Below, piece after piece: positions 9,617 to 20,185 of a stretch of 44,636 nucleotides of DNA. Each line of letters begins with the position of its first letter. The stretch's first letter is position 1. The stretch covers positions 1-44,636 of the forward strand of contig JAJXYC010000010.1 in NCBI GenBank assembly GCA_021780815.1, written 5' to 3'. Source of the stretch: Bacteroidota bacterium. Its GTDB lineage: Bacteria; Bacteroidota; Ignavibacteria; Kapaibacteriales; UBA2268. The notes beneath the pieces were generated by a model. The model ran no database searches, was not told the origin of the DNA, and saw only the letters and a program-made list of their open reading frames with translations. A program made the translations under genes and the position numbers.

Positions 9617-12600
9617 CTATAAATTTTGCAACCCTCTTTTTGCAATATTGAATGCAGCGATTTTATCATTGTCATCTAAGCTTTCAAGTCCCAATGGATT
9701 ATTCTTGTTATGGAAACCACATTTACTACAATAAAATACTTTAATCTTTTTATCTTCAAGATAATTAGGATTTTTACTACTTGCATAAGCTTTTTCGTTA
9801 CAGTTTGGACAAGTTAAACTTGTATCTTCTTCGCTTACAAATTTGATTAAGCCAAATTGTTTTATAGTTTCATTTTTAGGTTGCTTATTTTCTTTTACTG
9901 GAAATTTTTCAATCTCTCTTAATTTAATAAGTTCGCTAATGGGAGGCACCAATCCTTCTTGCTGAAACTTTCGATACAATGCCCATTCGAAAGGTCTTTC
10001 AATGTTGCCTTCAAAATTTTTTCTGTCCGATTCAACTTTGGTTTGCTTTAAATCTTCAATTGAAATAATGCCCGGATATTGCTGATACAAGAAATAAATT
10101 ACACCTATCATATTACCCACTAAAGCTCTTCGTGTCTGGTTAATTTGTTTTTCTGCTTTTGCTTCATTTTTTTTTTGATTGGCAAAATAGGCAAACAGGT
10201 CATCTCTAATTTTCTGATGAGGTTTAATATGTTCAAAATCCACTCTGCTTATATAAATTTTATCTTCTTTTCCTTCTATTTCCAAATAGAGGTTGAAATC
10301 TTTTTCTTTTAATTCAGCTTGTGGATTTATAATTAATTTCTGATATATTTTTCGATGAGCGTGCAATATTTTTAAATTTAAGAGAGTGGTTATGTCACCA
10401 TTTGTTACAATCTTTCCATTTATCACTTTAGCAGTGGTTAAATCAATAGAAGACACCTGTTTTTCTCCAAACAATTCATTGAATGTATCCTGAAATTTAC
10501 CATCTCTGAATGTTTTGTCATAAAGATCTTTATTCAAAAAATAGGATAAGTTTTGAATTGCTTTGTAAGGATTATTGCGTATCATCAATTCATGCTCTTT
10601 GTTATAAATGTATCCTTGTTTGGAAAAATCCAATTTTTTAAGTTCATAAACAGTAAACAATTGTGGTTTTTTGTCTTTATTCATTAATGCTAAAGTTGCT
10701 AATTCCACCTCTCCTGCATCAATACCATAAAACCATAACTTATTGTTGTTGAGGTTTTCTTTTAGCGTCCGATTAATTTTATCGTTAAACTTACCGATTT
10801 CAGTTCCTTTGGTCTTTGTATCCTTAAAAGCAAAAGTAATCTCGTTGCTCAATGCATTATCTGTAAATGTTGTGTTAAGAGTATATTGCTCATGCAAATA
10901 TCTGTTTCGTTTTGTCGGGTCATACAATTTAGAGTCTTTTCCGTATTTTTCTACTCTTGTTTTCTTTGCTATTCTCCAACTAATTGATATTTCAGGATTC
11001 AGACGCAGATTGTAGTTCTGTTCTTCATTTTGTTTTGTCCAGAAGCGCTTCCAAATTTGTGTGTGTGCTTTCAGATTCTTTTGTTCATCTTTTTGCAAAT
11101 CAAGGCTTGTAATCTTAAATATTTGAGCATTATACTTCTCAAGTATTTCTTTTTTCAATGTTTCGGAAACGATTTGCTCCTTTGCATAACAACACTTTTC
11201 CAAGGCTATTTGAAAATCTTGTAAAGAGGTAAATGATTGAACCGCCACTTCATCAAAAACACTTTTAGGCAAAGCCAAATTATTTTTTACAAAATCAGTT
11301 TTTAAAACTTCCTGATAGAAAGATATTAATTTAGGTTCATCTATTTCTTTATCGTCTTTGCTTTTATAAAAACAGAATTCTCCAAACTCTTTTTGGTTAT
11401 ATTTAGGCAATTCTTTTTGGATTTCAGGTAAAAAAGTATTGCCGTTTATCCCAAAGCATAATTTGCGTAATGCACGATAAGTCATAGATTCAAAATAATA
11501 TAATGAAGGATTTGAACATTTGTGTTCCTCTTTTGACGCACGAACCTCTTTATAAACTTCAAACGCATTTTCTTTAGGGATTAAAATCAATGAATGTTTT
11601 TGTTTTTCTTCTAAAACTAAAGCCCAATATTGTAACCTTTGCGAATCAATTCGTTCCTTTTCTATTTCTTTTATTTGGGCTTCTAGTCTGCCTTTTTTGG
11701 CTGCAATTTCTTTATATAACTGACGAATTTTAATGTAAGTTTTAAATTTTTTTTTGAAATAACTACTTCTCTCTCTTTTTAATTTAGTTATCTCCTTCTG
11801 AAGATGTTGAGCTTCGGAACTGCTTTTTGAAAGTAAACTTTTGGCTTTACTTTTTTCTGTTATCTTGTTTGTGAGTTTTATAAACTCTGCATATTTATCC
11901 GATTCGATTTGAAATAAAGGGAACTTACTTTTTAAATCATTATAACCTAAACCAGTGGAAACAGCTTCTAAAAATTTTGATTTTTGATAAGATTTGCATT
12001 CTTTGATTTTTGAATAGAATTCTACCAAAGGCAATTCTTTGGAAGCGATTATCTTTAATTCTTTAAGTATCTTGTCATAATCAGGTTTGCAATATCTTGA
12101 ATCCAATTGTTTTTTAAGTTGATCAATTTCTTTATCAAAATCCTTTCGTTTTTTATTGACTGTATAATAATTAAAACTTGCTTTGGCTATTACAATGCCC
12201 GAAGATTGGGAAGGTAAATAATTCTGTTCTGCTATACTTAATACCTCTTCAAATTTATTAAGTAAAGCCGTTAGTTTGCTTTTCGTTTTTTCGGTGTTTT
12301 TGTCATTGCTATTTTCAACAAAGCTTTTTATAAACGGGAACATTTGTCTTGTTCCAAGTTTCTTGATTGAAAGAGCAATTTCTGCATCTCTTGTTTTAGA
12401 TTCTTCTGGTCTATTGCTATCGGTATTTAATCTTTCAATAGTGGTTTTCCATTCATTAATAAATTCATCAAATACATATGATAAATAATTAACATCGTTG
12501 ATTTTGATTTTCTTTTCTGTATCGTCTTTTTTCCAATTGTAAAACAAATCTTTGGTAAATAAACGCAACCAACGAAAATGAATAGTGATATTTGATTTTA

Positions 12601-12802
12601 GCTTATGATTGTCATCAAATCTGATAAATTCATCCAACATCTTCGGTAATTCTTGCCCCATTTGAATCAATTTCAAAAGATAATTCTTTTTTGATTCTTC
12701 TGTAGAAAAATTTTGTAGATTTTCAATTTGATTACTTATGCCCTGAATTTTATCAGGCACTAATTTGAATCGAATGCTTTTTGTGATTTTATATTTTTTC
12801 AT
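9617..12802 (-). CDS. cas12a2: Second Cas12-family effector, Cas12a2/Cas12a3-like RNA-triggered nuclease
   Basis: This 1061-aa protein shares only the general Cas12a plan. Its N-terminus (KKYKITKSIRFKLVP) resembles the start of the Cas12a WED domain. The RuvC acids are intact: Asp695 (GIDAGE), Glu916 (ISIEDL) and Asp1046 (DNDKIAAFNIAKRG). Between the last two is a zinc ribbon (Cys998, Cys1001, Cys1025, Cys1028) where Cas12a has its Nuc domain. Residues about 310-400 are lysine-rich and likely coiled coil. Cas12a2 proteins are known to sit beside cas12a, share its crRNAs, carry a zinc ribbon and, when activated by target RNA, degrade nucleic acids and arrest the cell. Cas12a3, a related clade, is reported to cut tRNA tails. 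The protein seems shorter before RuvC than the Cas12a2 of about 1180 aa that I remember. Which clade it belongs to cannot be settled by eye, so the symbol is provisional. Confidence 0.8.
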   Translation of the reverse strand: MKKYKITKSIRFKLVPDKIQGISNQIENLQNFSTEESKKNYLLKLIQMGQELPKMLDEFIRFDDNHKLKSNITIHFRWLRLFTKDLFYNWKKDDTEKKIKINDVNYLSYVFDEFINEWKTTIERLNTDSNRPEESKTRDAEIALSIKKLGTRQMFPFIKSFVENSNDKNTEKTKSKLTALLNKFEEVLSIAEQNYLPSQSSGIVIAKASFNYYTVNKKRKDFDKEIDQLKKQLDSRYCKPDYDKILKELKIIASKELPLVEFYSKIKECKSYQKSKFLEAVSTGLGYNDLKSKFPLFQIESDKYAEFIKLTNKITEKSKAKSLLSKSSSEAQHLQKEITKLKRERSSYFKKKFKTYIKIRQLYKEIAAKKGRLEAQIKEIEKERIDSQRLQYWALVLEEKQKHSLILIPKENAFEVYKEVRASKEEHKCSNPSLYYFESMTYRALRKLCFGINGNTFLPEIQKELPKYNQKEFGEFCFYKSKDDKEIDEPKLISFYQEVLKTDFVKNNLALPKSVFDEVAVQSFTSLQDFQIALEKCCYAKEQIVSETLKKEILEKYNAQIFKITSLDLQKDEQKNLKAHTQIWKRFWTKQNEEQNYNLRLNPEISISWRIAKKTRVEKYGKDSKLYDPTKRNRYLHEQYTLNTTFTDNALSNEITFAFKDTKTKGTEIGKFNDKINRTLKENLNNNKLWFYGIDAGEVELATLALMNKDKKPQLFTVYELKKLDFSKQGYIYNKEHELMIRNNPYKAIQNLSYFLNKDLYDKTFRDGKFQDTFNELFGEKQVSSIDLTTAKVINGKIVTNGDITTLLNLKILHAHRKIYQKLIINPQAELKEKDFNLYLEIEGKEDKIYISRVDFEHIKPHQKIRDDLFAYFANQKKNEAKAEKQINQTRRALVGNMIGVIYFLYQQYPGIISIEDLKQTKVESDRKNFEGNIERPFEWALYRKFQQEGLVPPISELIKLREIEKFPVKENKQPKNETIKQFGLIKFVSEEDTSLTCPNCNEKAYASSKNPNYLEDKKIKVFYCSKCGFHNKNNPLGLESLDDNDKIAAFNIAKRGLQNL

Positions 12803-12808
12803 ATTACA

Positions 12809-15800
12809 TTATTTTTTAAAATTTTGCACAAACTGTAACCATTCTTTATTGCTAATTGCTAATTTAAGTTTTTTCAAATCTTCGGTTTGTTTTATTTGTT
12901 CAATTACCCAAAGTCCTTTTCGAGCAATGTTATATGCTCCGTTGGCATCGGCATTTTTTGGCAAATTATCGCTAGCCAGACGGCTATCGAAGAAAACGCC
13001 ATTTTTGTCAGCAACAGGCGAAATCAAATAGTCTATATCCGTACCTGTTATGCTATTGCGCATTTGCAAAGTGAGTTTTAATAAATGGAGCAACCATTCA
13101 AAAAAGGCTTTTTCGGTTTGCCGGTTAATGGCAACTTTAAGTTCTTCGTTGCTTTTATACCTTATGCCGTATTGCTCAAATAAATTTATAAACTCTTCAG
13201 TCAGTAAAATTTCACGATTATCCCATTGATTGTTTTTTTTCGGATTGCGGAAAGTTTCAATCCTATCTTTGTAGGTGCAAAGTGTCCATTGGGTTTTAGT
13301 GCCTTCGGCTTTAGTCGTAAAATTATTGTAGTCAAATTCAAACTCAAAATAGTTCTTTGTTTGATTATAACGTATTGAGTTGAATTTATCGAAGAAAGAT
13401 TTTGCTTTTTCCATATTTTCGTAGCGGGTATCAAACAGGTTTACAAAACCTGTTACGGGGTCCATTTTGCTAGTATTCCAAGCGGGAATATAAAACAGGA
13501 ATCCGCTCTGTTTTTGGTTCCTAAGTGAATCTATATTATAAATTCCAGTTAATTGTAATGCATGCAATATTCCTCCTCTTTCGTCCGAACTTTTCTTCTT
13601 ATCTACTAAGTAATTCAGTTTGTCAATCAGCATTTTTTCAAATTTCTGATATACTTGTTTTTCCACTTTTTGCCGACCACGCATAAAACCCATGTTCAGG
13701 TCTTCGAGCACTACAATGGCGTTGTATTCCACCATCAACTCACTTATTTTATGAATTACCTGACTCAGATAACCCTCTTTCAGCTCTTTGATGGTTTCAA
13801 TGGTTTTCCAGTTCTTGCGGGCTTCGTCACGGTTGCCTTCGCGGTTATCAAGCAATTTGTGATAATCGGTTTTGTAGGTTTTATCCTCATATTCGTTTAC
13901 AATCTCGTTGAGCGAGAATTGTTTTTTGATAGCTCCCTCACTATCAATAAGCGTAAGATACAGCAAATGCCTTTCACCCCGGTCGATACCAATAATATAT
14001 CTCTCTGAATTTTCTTTTAGGCTTTCTAAGGCTTTGTGATTAATTTTCTCGTTGAAAGATTGTATAAATTTTAATGCAGGAACTTTCAACGGAGCTTTAA
14101 AGTTCATGGTTATAGGCACATGAAACTGAAATTTGTCCACCGTGTAGCGTTTGTCTTTGATTATATCGTATTCAAACCGGCTTTGCCTTTTGGCATTCTG
14201 TTCATTCTTATTGTTTATGGCTTTGTGAGCTTTGTGTACAATTATATTTTCGGGCTTTATGCTCGATTTACGGAAGAACACCTCGGCTTGTCCATTCAGT
14301 TTATATACTACATCTTTCAGATTATCGGCATCGAAAAGCATTTTCCAGTAAAGCGTGTGCAGGTTGGGAGTTCCTTTGCTGTTAGGCGAAAAGTCTTTGT
14401 TGTAAAGTTGGAAAAGATAAAGATTGCCTTCTTCCACCAATTGATTAATATAACTTTCGGGAATTTTTTTGAAATTTATTTTATATCCTTGATGTTCCAC
14501 TTCCCTGTAAAATTCGCTTAAATCATTATAACTTTTCGTGTCCGAAAATTGAAATTCAAAGTGCTTCCAATCTTCGTGTTTGTTTATAGATGATTTAAAG
14601 AAATCAATTAATTCGTGGCAATGTTGAAGATTAAATTTATCTCCTTTTTTATGAGTTTCGTTCTGATAATGTTCCAGCAGTTCGGTACTTGGCTTAAATT
14701 CGTTAATTCTGGAGTTAGAAAAGAAAACTTTTGGGAGCATTTTATTGGCACCAGGCAAAAGTTTATATTCCATTTTTTCATAACAAGTTTCGTTGGTGTT
14801 TTCAAAATCTTTTTTAAAGATTTTGTTGTATTTTTTGTTCATAATACCTAAGTAATACAGCCCGTCTTTTCTAAAAATGAGGCTGGTATTATCGGATTCT
14901 TTGTTTACATCCCAACCGCCTAACAATGTTGAATTTTCGAAATTCAATTTTATTTTTTCGGTCGAATATGGTTTACGGGTCATGTAATTTCGCACTTTGT
15001 TGTAAAGCGGCGTAATTTGGTCGAGTGTCATCCAAAGCGAAGTGAATTCACCGTAAAACCGTTCATCTTTTTCCGCTTCATTGCCTTTACCCAGCAAAGG
15101 CTTTATAAACCATTGCAGGTTTTTTATGCTGTCGAGAAAAAGTTTGATTTTATCCACACTAATTTGGTCGTGTGCCAAGTCTTTCTCTTTCGGAAATGGA
15201 TTATTAAGCAAATCTGTAATTTGATGGTAATTATTTTGAATTTGAAGAAACAAGTTTTCTGTTTTTTCTTCTTCGGTGTTCCGTTTGCCCAATTGTTTGA
15301 AATAATCTTCTATTCTTTTGTGATAATCGGTATTGTCAAGCAAAAGCAAACATTCATTTATAAAACCAATAGAAAAACTATCCTGATTTCTGAAATATTT
15401 CTTTTGTTCTTCTTCATACTTTTCTGTCCCTGGCTTTTTCTTCCCTTTGTAATTCATGTCAAACCAAGCATTCATGGCTTTCTGGAACACTTCCCAATTG
15501 CCAAACATTTTTTGTGAAATATCGGTTAAGTTTAAATCTTTGCGCAGGTATATTTTATGCAAATCAAAATCATGCAGGTTTTGAAGGAGTTCTTTTAATG
15601 GAGATAAAGCATGTATGTTGATTTCCTGATACAGTTTTTCAATACTTTCTAATACTTCGTTTCCATCTTTAAATTCTTCGGGAATAAACGAAGCAGTTGA
15701 GCGGTCGCTCAATATTTGTTTGAAAAGCGGTTTCAGCTTTGGAATCCGTTCTTCTTTTTTAGCCGTTTGATTAAATAAGTTGATGTATTCGTTTAATCCT

Positions 15801-16570
15801 TTTATTTTTTCTTTACCATCTTCGGGAGTAAATCCGCCAATTAAATGATTATAAATATCAATGCCTGTTTGTGAAAGCGTTTTATTAAAATATTCCAGCG
15901 AAAACATTTCTTCAACCGAAGGTACTTGAATAATAAGTCCTAATTCATTATCAGAAAGTATTATCTGAAATTTTTCTTTAATCGGCGAGCTTTTTATTTT
16001 TTCGAAAGTCCGCATATTATCCAAAAACTTGGGCAGGTTTTGATGAATAAGACGGTACGCAATGGCGGTGGATTTATCTTCGGCGGAATACATATTTTTC
16101 CGGTTTTCGTGAAAACCTGTAAAGTAAGTAGTAAAGTTATCAAATTCTGCTATTAGTTTTTTTTCTTCTTCAGTTTGAACGAATGCTTTTAAATCGTTTT
16201 TAATTAATTCTTTTTCAAAAAGATTTTTATAATGCTTATGTTTAGTAAATCTATCGGCAATTTGTTTTCGTAATTTCGCTTGTAGCTCTTCAAACTTTTT
16301 CTTTTCTTCTTCGCTTCTTTTCGATTTTTTATATAATTCCTCATATTCTTTTAATCCGGTTAAGTTAAATTCTTCCAGCGCCTTTGTAATAAATACTTTG
16401 TGGTATTCATCAATGATTTTTTTTACTAATATGTAACTTTCGGCTCTATGTTTGTCTTCTTTTAATAATTCGTTTGTTCTTACTAATTCCAATGTTCTTC
16501 CCTGTGGGATTAATTCAAAACGTAATGTCTTTTGAATTGAATACAAATTTGTAAAATTATTCATAGACAT
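12809..16570 (-). CDS. cas12a: Cas12a (Cpf1) crRNA-guided DNA endonuclease
   Basis: The protein is 1253 aa from the ATG at 16570. I prefer this start because GGAGG lies 5 nt upstream; the reading frame also has an ATG at 16582, but that codon overlaps the GGAGG. Hallmarks, numbered from 16570: PAM-reading loop LLPGANKMLPKVFF with Lys610; pre-crRNA processing residues His779, Lys788 and Lys805 with the same spacing as His843/Lys852/Lys869 of the Francisella enzyme; RuvC acids Asp863 (GIDRGERH), Glu956 (VVLEDLN) and Asp1208 (NADANGAYNIA); and the Nuc arginine Arg1171 (LQMRNS). All known functions (crRNA maturation, T-rich PAM reading, staggered dsDNA cutting) should be intact. It is the first gene of the operon; the second effector starts 6 bp after its stop codon and may depend on Cas12a for crRNA processing. 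Confidence 0.98.
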   Translation of the reverse strand: MSMNNFTNLYSIQKTLRFELIPQGRTLELVRTNELLKEDKHRAESYILVKKIIDEYHKVFITKALEEFNLTGLKEYEELYKKSKRSEEEKKKFEELQAKLRKQIADRFTKHKHYKNLFEKELIKNDLKAFVQTEEEKKLIAEFDNFTTYFTGFHENRKNMYSAEDKSTAIAYRLIHQNLPKFLDNMRTFEKIKSSPIKEKFQIILSDNELGLIIQVPSVEEMFSLEYFNKTLSQTGIDIYNHLIGGFTPEDGKEKIKGLNEYINLFNQTAKKEERIPKLKPLFKQILSDRSTASFIPEEFKDGNEVLESIEKLYQEINIHALSPLKELLQNLHDFDLHKIYLRKDLNLTDISQKMFGNWEVFQKAMNAWFDMNYKGKKKPGTEKYEEEQKKYFRNQDSFSIGFINECLLLLDNTDYHKRIEDYFKQLGKRNTEEEKTENLFLQIQNNYHQITDLLNNPFPKEKDLAHDQISVDKIKLFLDSIKNLQWFIKPLLGKGNEAEKDERFYGEFTSLWMTLDQITPLYNKVRNYMTRKPYSTEKIKLNFENSTLLGGWDVNKESDNTSLIFRKDGLYYLGIMNKKYNKIFKKDFENTNETCYEKMEYKLLPGANKMLPKVFFSNSRINEFKPSTELLEHYQNETHKKGDKFNLQHCHELIDFFKSSINKHEDWKHFEFQFSDTKSYNDLSEFYREVEHQGYKINFKKIPESYINQLVEEGNLYLFQLYNKDFSPNSKGTPNLHTLYWKMLFDADNLKDVVYKLNGQAEVFFRKSSIKPENIIVHKAHKAINNKNEQNAKRQSRFEYDIIKDKRYTVDKFQFHVPITMNFKAPLKVPALKFIQSFNEKINHKALESLKENSERYIIGIDRGERHLLYLTLIDSEGAIKKQFSLNEIVNEYEDKTYKTDYHKLLDNREGNRDEARKNWKTIETIKELKEGYLSQVIHKISELMVEYNAIVVLEDLNMGFMRGRQKVEKQVYQKFEKMLIDKLNYLVDKKKSSDERGGILHALQLTGIYNIDSLRNQKQSGFLFYIPAWNTSKMDPVTGFVNLFDTRYENMEKAKSFFDKFNSIRYNQTKNYFEFEFDYNNFTTKAEGTKTQWTLCTYKDRIETFRNPKKNNQWDNREILLTEEFINLFEQYGIRYKSNEELKVAINRQTEKAFFEWLLHLLKLTLQMRNSITGTDIDYLISPVADKNGVFFDSRLASDNLPKNADANGAYNIARKGLWVIEQIKQTEDLKKLKLAISNKEWLQFVQNFKK

Positions 16571-17280
16571 GATATCCTCCATTATTTTGATTTATAATTT
16601 GTTTATTGAAAAAAATAATATCAATAATGTTATTCTTTTGCTATTTAATTTATCAAATTCGTTTGTATAGTGAGAACTCAACTGGATTTGTAGTATTATT
16701 GCTGACTTAATATTGCAATTTGTTTCTGTTGAGTTAATTCGTTGTAAGTATCTTTATCAAAATTACGAAATTTTTGCCAATTCACAACAGATATTTTTTT
16801 AAATTTATAAAAATTAATTCACAATATTCTACTATATTTTATTTCAATATAAATCATAAATTTGCAAAAATTTAAAATTAAAATTTCAATTTAATATCTT
16901 GATTATTTATTTAAAAATATCTATGGAACTTGAATTTGAGATAGATTGTAAATATAAATTAACTGCCAATAGAAGCAAAAAACTTAGTAGAACAATTGAT
17001 TGAGTGATTAATGTCTCTAATGATAATAAGCGACGTATTTTTGTAATTTAAATTGTTAAATAAATAAAATGAATCTGGACATAAAGAAGCAATGCCGCAT
17101 CACGATATTTGTATTTATTGAAATTTCCATATAATTGTTCTTTTGTACTTTTATTGGTCTTGTATTTTTTGTAAAGCAAATCTATTTAGTATTTTTGATT
17201 ATCGTGTTAGCATAATTTTTTATTTGCGGGATGTATAAAATAAAGATTGTTTACACTTCTTATGCAGGTTATTTCTATAA
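16571..17280. other. AT-rich intergenic region upstream of cas12a
   Basis: About 700 bp without a convincing gene. It contains the candidate cas promoter (16758-16787) and an untranslated leader of roughly 170-180 nt with an inverted repeat AACTCAAC (16675-16682) / GTTGAGTT (16728-16735). A 26-codon frame at 16923-17003 (plus) is too short to support. No second CRISPR repeat or tracr-like anti-repeat was seen here. Confidence 0.6.
16758..16787 (-). promoter_or_regulatory. Candidate promoter of the cas operon
   Basis: On the minus strand TTG (16785-16787) is followed by 19 nt and TAATTTTG (16758-16765), matching the Bacteroidota TTG / TAnnTTTG pattern. The same -7 octamer occurs in the CRISPR leader. 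It would give a cas mRNA with a leader of about 170-180 nt. In DNA this AT-rich a chance match is possible; the position upstream of the first operon gene supports it. Confidence 0.5.
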
Positions 17281-17289
17281 TAAATAAAA

Positions 17290-17323
17290 AACCTTCCGAA
17301 TATTTTTAATTTATCGGAAGGTT
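17290..17323 (-). terminator. Rho-independent terminator after ppdK
   Basis: A perfect 10-bp inverted repeat, AACCTTCCGA (17290-17299) and TCGGAAGGTT (17314-17323), is followed on the minus strand by a T-rich run. It lies 40 bp after the ppdK stop codon and separates this gene from the cas locus. Confidence 0.9.
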
Positions 17324-17362
17324 ACAAAGTGTGATAGAATCTTTCTTAATTAACAATTTAGA

Positions 17363-20185
17363 TTATTTTTTACTTTTTTTGTCTTTTTTGTCTTTTTTGT
17401 CAGACTTACCTTTTTTATCCTTTTTGTCTTTAGTCTTTTCAGCAATAGCATCTTTGATAGCGGCACGAGCAGCAGCAAGGCGAGCAATAGGTACTCTAAA
17501 AGGAGAGCAAGAGACGTAATTTAATCCGATTGAATGGCAAAATTCTACTGAAGCAGGTTCGCCGCCGTGTTCACCACAAATACCAATTTTTAAGTTTTGT
17601 TTAGTTTCTCTTCCTGCTTTAACAGCGTGTTTCATTAAAAATCCAACGCCAGTTTGATCAATAGAAACAAATGGGTCTATATCATAAATTTCTTTAGCGA
17701 CATAAGTAGGCAAAAAGCGACCTGAATCATCACGGCTTAATCCCAGAGTAGTTTGGGTTAAGTCGTTAGTTCCAAAGGAGAAAAATTCAGCAACTTGAGC
17801 AATATCGCCGGCAGTGATAGCGCCACGAGGTACTTCAATCATAGTACCAACCATATAATCAAATTTAATTCCTGTTTCATTCATTACATCATCTGCAACT
17901 TTGCGAACAATTTCTTCTTGATTTTTCAATTCTTTAACATTTCCGACAAGAGGAATCATAACTTCAGGAAAAACTTCTTGTCCGGCTTTTTTAACGTTGA
18001 CGGCGGCTTCGAAAATAGCACGAGATTGCATTTCAGTAATTTCAGGATAAATAAGTCCTAATCTGCATCCACGAAAACCGAGCATAGGATTAAATTCAGC
18101 AAGAGATTCCACGCGTTCTTTAATTTTTTGGAGGGAAACGCCCATAGCCTTAGCCATTTCTTTTTGTCCAGTTTCATCGTGAGGTAAAAATTCGTGTAAA
18201 GGTGGGTCAATTGTTCTGATTGTAACAGGACGTCCATCCATAACCTTAAAGATACCTTCGAAGTCAGTTCTTTGTAGAGGTAAAATTTTAGCTAGTGCTT
18301 TTTTACGAGATTCGGTGTCGTCAGAAAGAATCATTTCACGCATTGGACCAATTTTCCCTTCACCGAAGAACATATGTTCGGTACGAGTAAGACCAATACC
18401 TTCAGCACCAAAAGCAATAGCGTTTGCACTTTGGTCCGGTTGGTCAGCATTAGTGCGGATTTTGAGTTTTCTGTATTTATCAGCCCAAGTCATAATTTCA
18501 TTATACATTTGGAAAATAGGAGCGTCTTTTGGGTCCAATATTTTATTAATAAGGACAGATACAACTTCACTTGGTTTATTAGGAATATTTCCTAAAAGAA
18601 CTTCACCAGTAGAACCATCAATAGAGATGAAATCGCCTTCTTTAACTTCAATATTTTTTCCTTCAACTTTGAAAACTCTTGCTTTATAATCAACGTTTAA
18701 AGCACCGCATCCAACGATACAAGTTTTTCCCATTTGGCGAGCAACCAAAGCGGCATGTGAAGTCATACCACCTCTAACAGTTAAAATTCCTTCGGCGGCA
18801 TTCATACCGGCAATATCTTCTGGAGAAGTTTCAAGTCGAACTAGAATAACTTTTTCACCTTTGCTTGCCCAATCAACAGCATCTTCGGCATTAAACACAA
18901 CTTTACCAGAAGCGGCACCAGGACCTGCGTTCAAACCTTTTGCAATTAATTTCCCTGTTTTTAACATTTCTGATTTTGCATTTGAATCGAATACAGGTCG
19001 GAGTAATTGATTTAATTGGTCAGGTTCAATTCTCATTAAAGCTTCTTTTGGTTTGATTCGGCCTTCTTTAACCATATCGTAAGCTATTTTAACAGCGGCA
19101 AATGCGGTACGTTTTCCGACACGGCATTGTAGCATATATAAGCGACCTTCTTGTATTGTAAATTCAATATCGAGCATATCACGGTAATGGTCTTCAAGGA
19201 TTTTGCGGATTTCAAGAAGCTGTTCGTAAGATTTCGGGTCTTGTTCTTTTAAAGTGCTTATTGGTTGAGGAGTTCTAATGCCAGCAACTACATCTTCACC
19301 TTGTGCATTCATTAAATATTCGCCATAGAACTCATTGTCTCCTGTTGCGGCATTTCTTGTAAAAGCAACTCCAGTACCACTTGTTTCTCCTAAGTTACCA
19401 AACACCATAGCCTGCACGTTTACAGCAGTTCCCCAAGATTCAGGAATACCATTCAATTTTCTATAAACTTTGGCACGGTCGTTCATCCAAGAGCCAAAAA
19501 CAGCACCGATTGCTCCCCATAATTGGTCCATTGGGTCATTTGGGAAATCCATCCCTAACTTATCTTTAATTGCTTTTTTGAATTCTACAACTAATTCTTT
19601 TAAATCATCAACGTTAAGTTCAATATCGTGTTTAATTCCCCGAGCATGTTTTTTTGCTTCAAGAATTTCTTCAAATGGGTCAATGTCATCTTTTGTTTGT
19701 GGTTTTAACCCAAGCACAACGTCGCCATACATAGCAACAAACCTACGGTAGGAATCATAAGCAAATCTTTCATTCCCAGATTTTTTAATTAAACCTTTGA
19801 TAGTAATATCGTTTAAACCTAAATTTAAAACTGTATCCATCATACCGGGCATTGATGCACGAGCACCAGAACGAACTGATACCAATAATGGATTTTCAGA
19901 ATCTCCAAATTTTGCTCCAACTTCTTTTTCCATTTGAGCTAACGATGTTTCGACGTGTTTCTTTAAATCTTTAGGATAAGTTTGTTTGTTTGAATAATAA
20001 TAAGTACATACTTCTGTTGAAATTGTAAAACCAGGTGGTACAGGCAATTTCAAGTTTACCATTTCTGCTAAATTTGCACCTTTTCCACCTAATAATTCTT
20101 TCATTTCGGCAGTTCCGTCTGCTTTTTTTCCTCCAAAGTAATATACGTACTTTGAAGTATTAGTTTTTGCTTTCTTATCAGACAT
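17363..20185 (-). CDS. ppdK: Pyruvate, phosphate dikinase with lysine-rich C-terminal tail
   Basis: This 940-aa enzyme interconverts pyruvate + ATP + Pi and PEP + AMP + PPi. Visible domains are the N-terminal ATP-grasp part ([38 protein letters not shown]), the swivelling phosphohistidine domain with His477 in [12 protein letters not shown], and the C-terminal PEP/pyruvate barrel ending in [10 protein letters not shown] with Cys870. The family is usually about 870-900 aa; the excess is a tail from about residue 917 made almost only of Lys, Asp, Ser and Gly, encoded by short near-repeats. In an anaerobic-type metabolism it links glycolysis to the 2-oxoacid:ferredoxin oxidoreductase encoded downstream. 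A -7-like TAATTTTG lies at 20222-20229. Confidence 0.97.
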   Translation of the reverse strand: MSDKKAKTNTSKYVYYFGGKKADGTAEMKELLGGKGANLAEMVNLKLPVPPGFTISTEVCTYYYSNKQTYPKDLKKHVETSLAQMEKEVGAKFGDSENPLLVSVRSGARASMPGMMDTVLNLGLNDITIKGLIKKSGNERFAYDSYRRFVAMYGDVVLGLKPQTKDDIDPFEEILEAKKHARGIKHDIELNVDDLKELVVEFKKAIKDKLGMDFPNDPMDQLWGAIGAVFGSWMNDRAKVYRKLNGIPESWGTAVNVQAMVFGNLGETSGTGVAFTRNAATGDNEFYGEYLMNAQGEDVVAGIRTPQPISTLKEQDPKSYEQLLEIRKILEDHYRDMLDIEFTIQEGRLYMLQCRVGKRTAFAAVKIAYDMVKEGRIKPKEALMRIEPDQLNQLLRPVFDSNAKSEMLKTGKLIAKGLNAGPGAASGKVVFNAEDAVDWASKGEKVILVRLETSPEDIAGMNAAEGILTVRGGMTSHAALVARQMGKTCIVGCGALNVDYKARVFKVEGKNIEVKEGDFISIDGSTGEVLLGNIPNKPSEVVSVLINKILDPKDAPIFQMYNEIMTWADKYRKLKIRTNADQPDQSANAIAFGAEGIGLTRTEHMFFGEGKIGPMREMILSDDTESRKKALAKILPLQRTDFEGIFKVMDGRPVTIRTIDPPLHEFLPHDETGQKEMAKAMGVSLQKIKERVESLAEFNPMLGFRGCRLGLIYPEITEMQSRAIFEAAVNVKKAGQEVFPEVMIPLVGNVKELKNQEEIVRKVADDVMNETGIKFDYMVGTMIEVPRGAITAGDIAQVAEFFSFGTNDLTQTTLGLSRDDSGRFLPTYVAKEIYDIDPFVSIDQTGVGFLMKHAVKAGRETKQNLKIGICGEHGGEPASVEFCHSIGLNYVSCSPFRVPIARLAAARAAIKDAIAEKTKDKKDKKGKSDKKDKKDKKSKK

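Noticed and set aside
16923-17003. 26-codon frame in the intergenic region upstream of cas12a
   Set aside because: Too short, no Shine-Dalgarno site and no recognisable motif.
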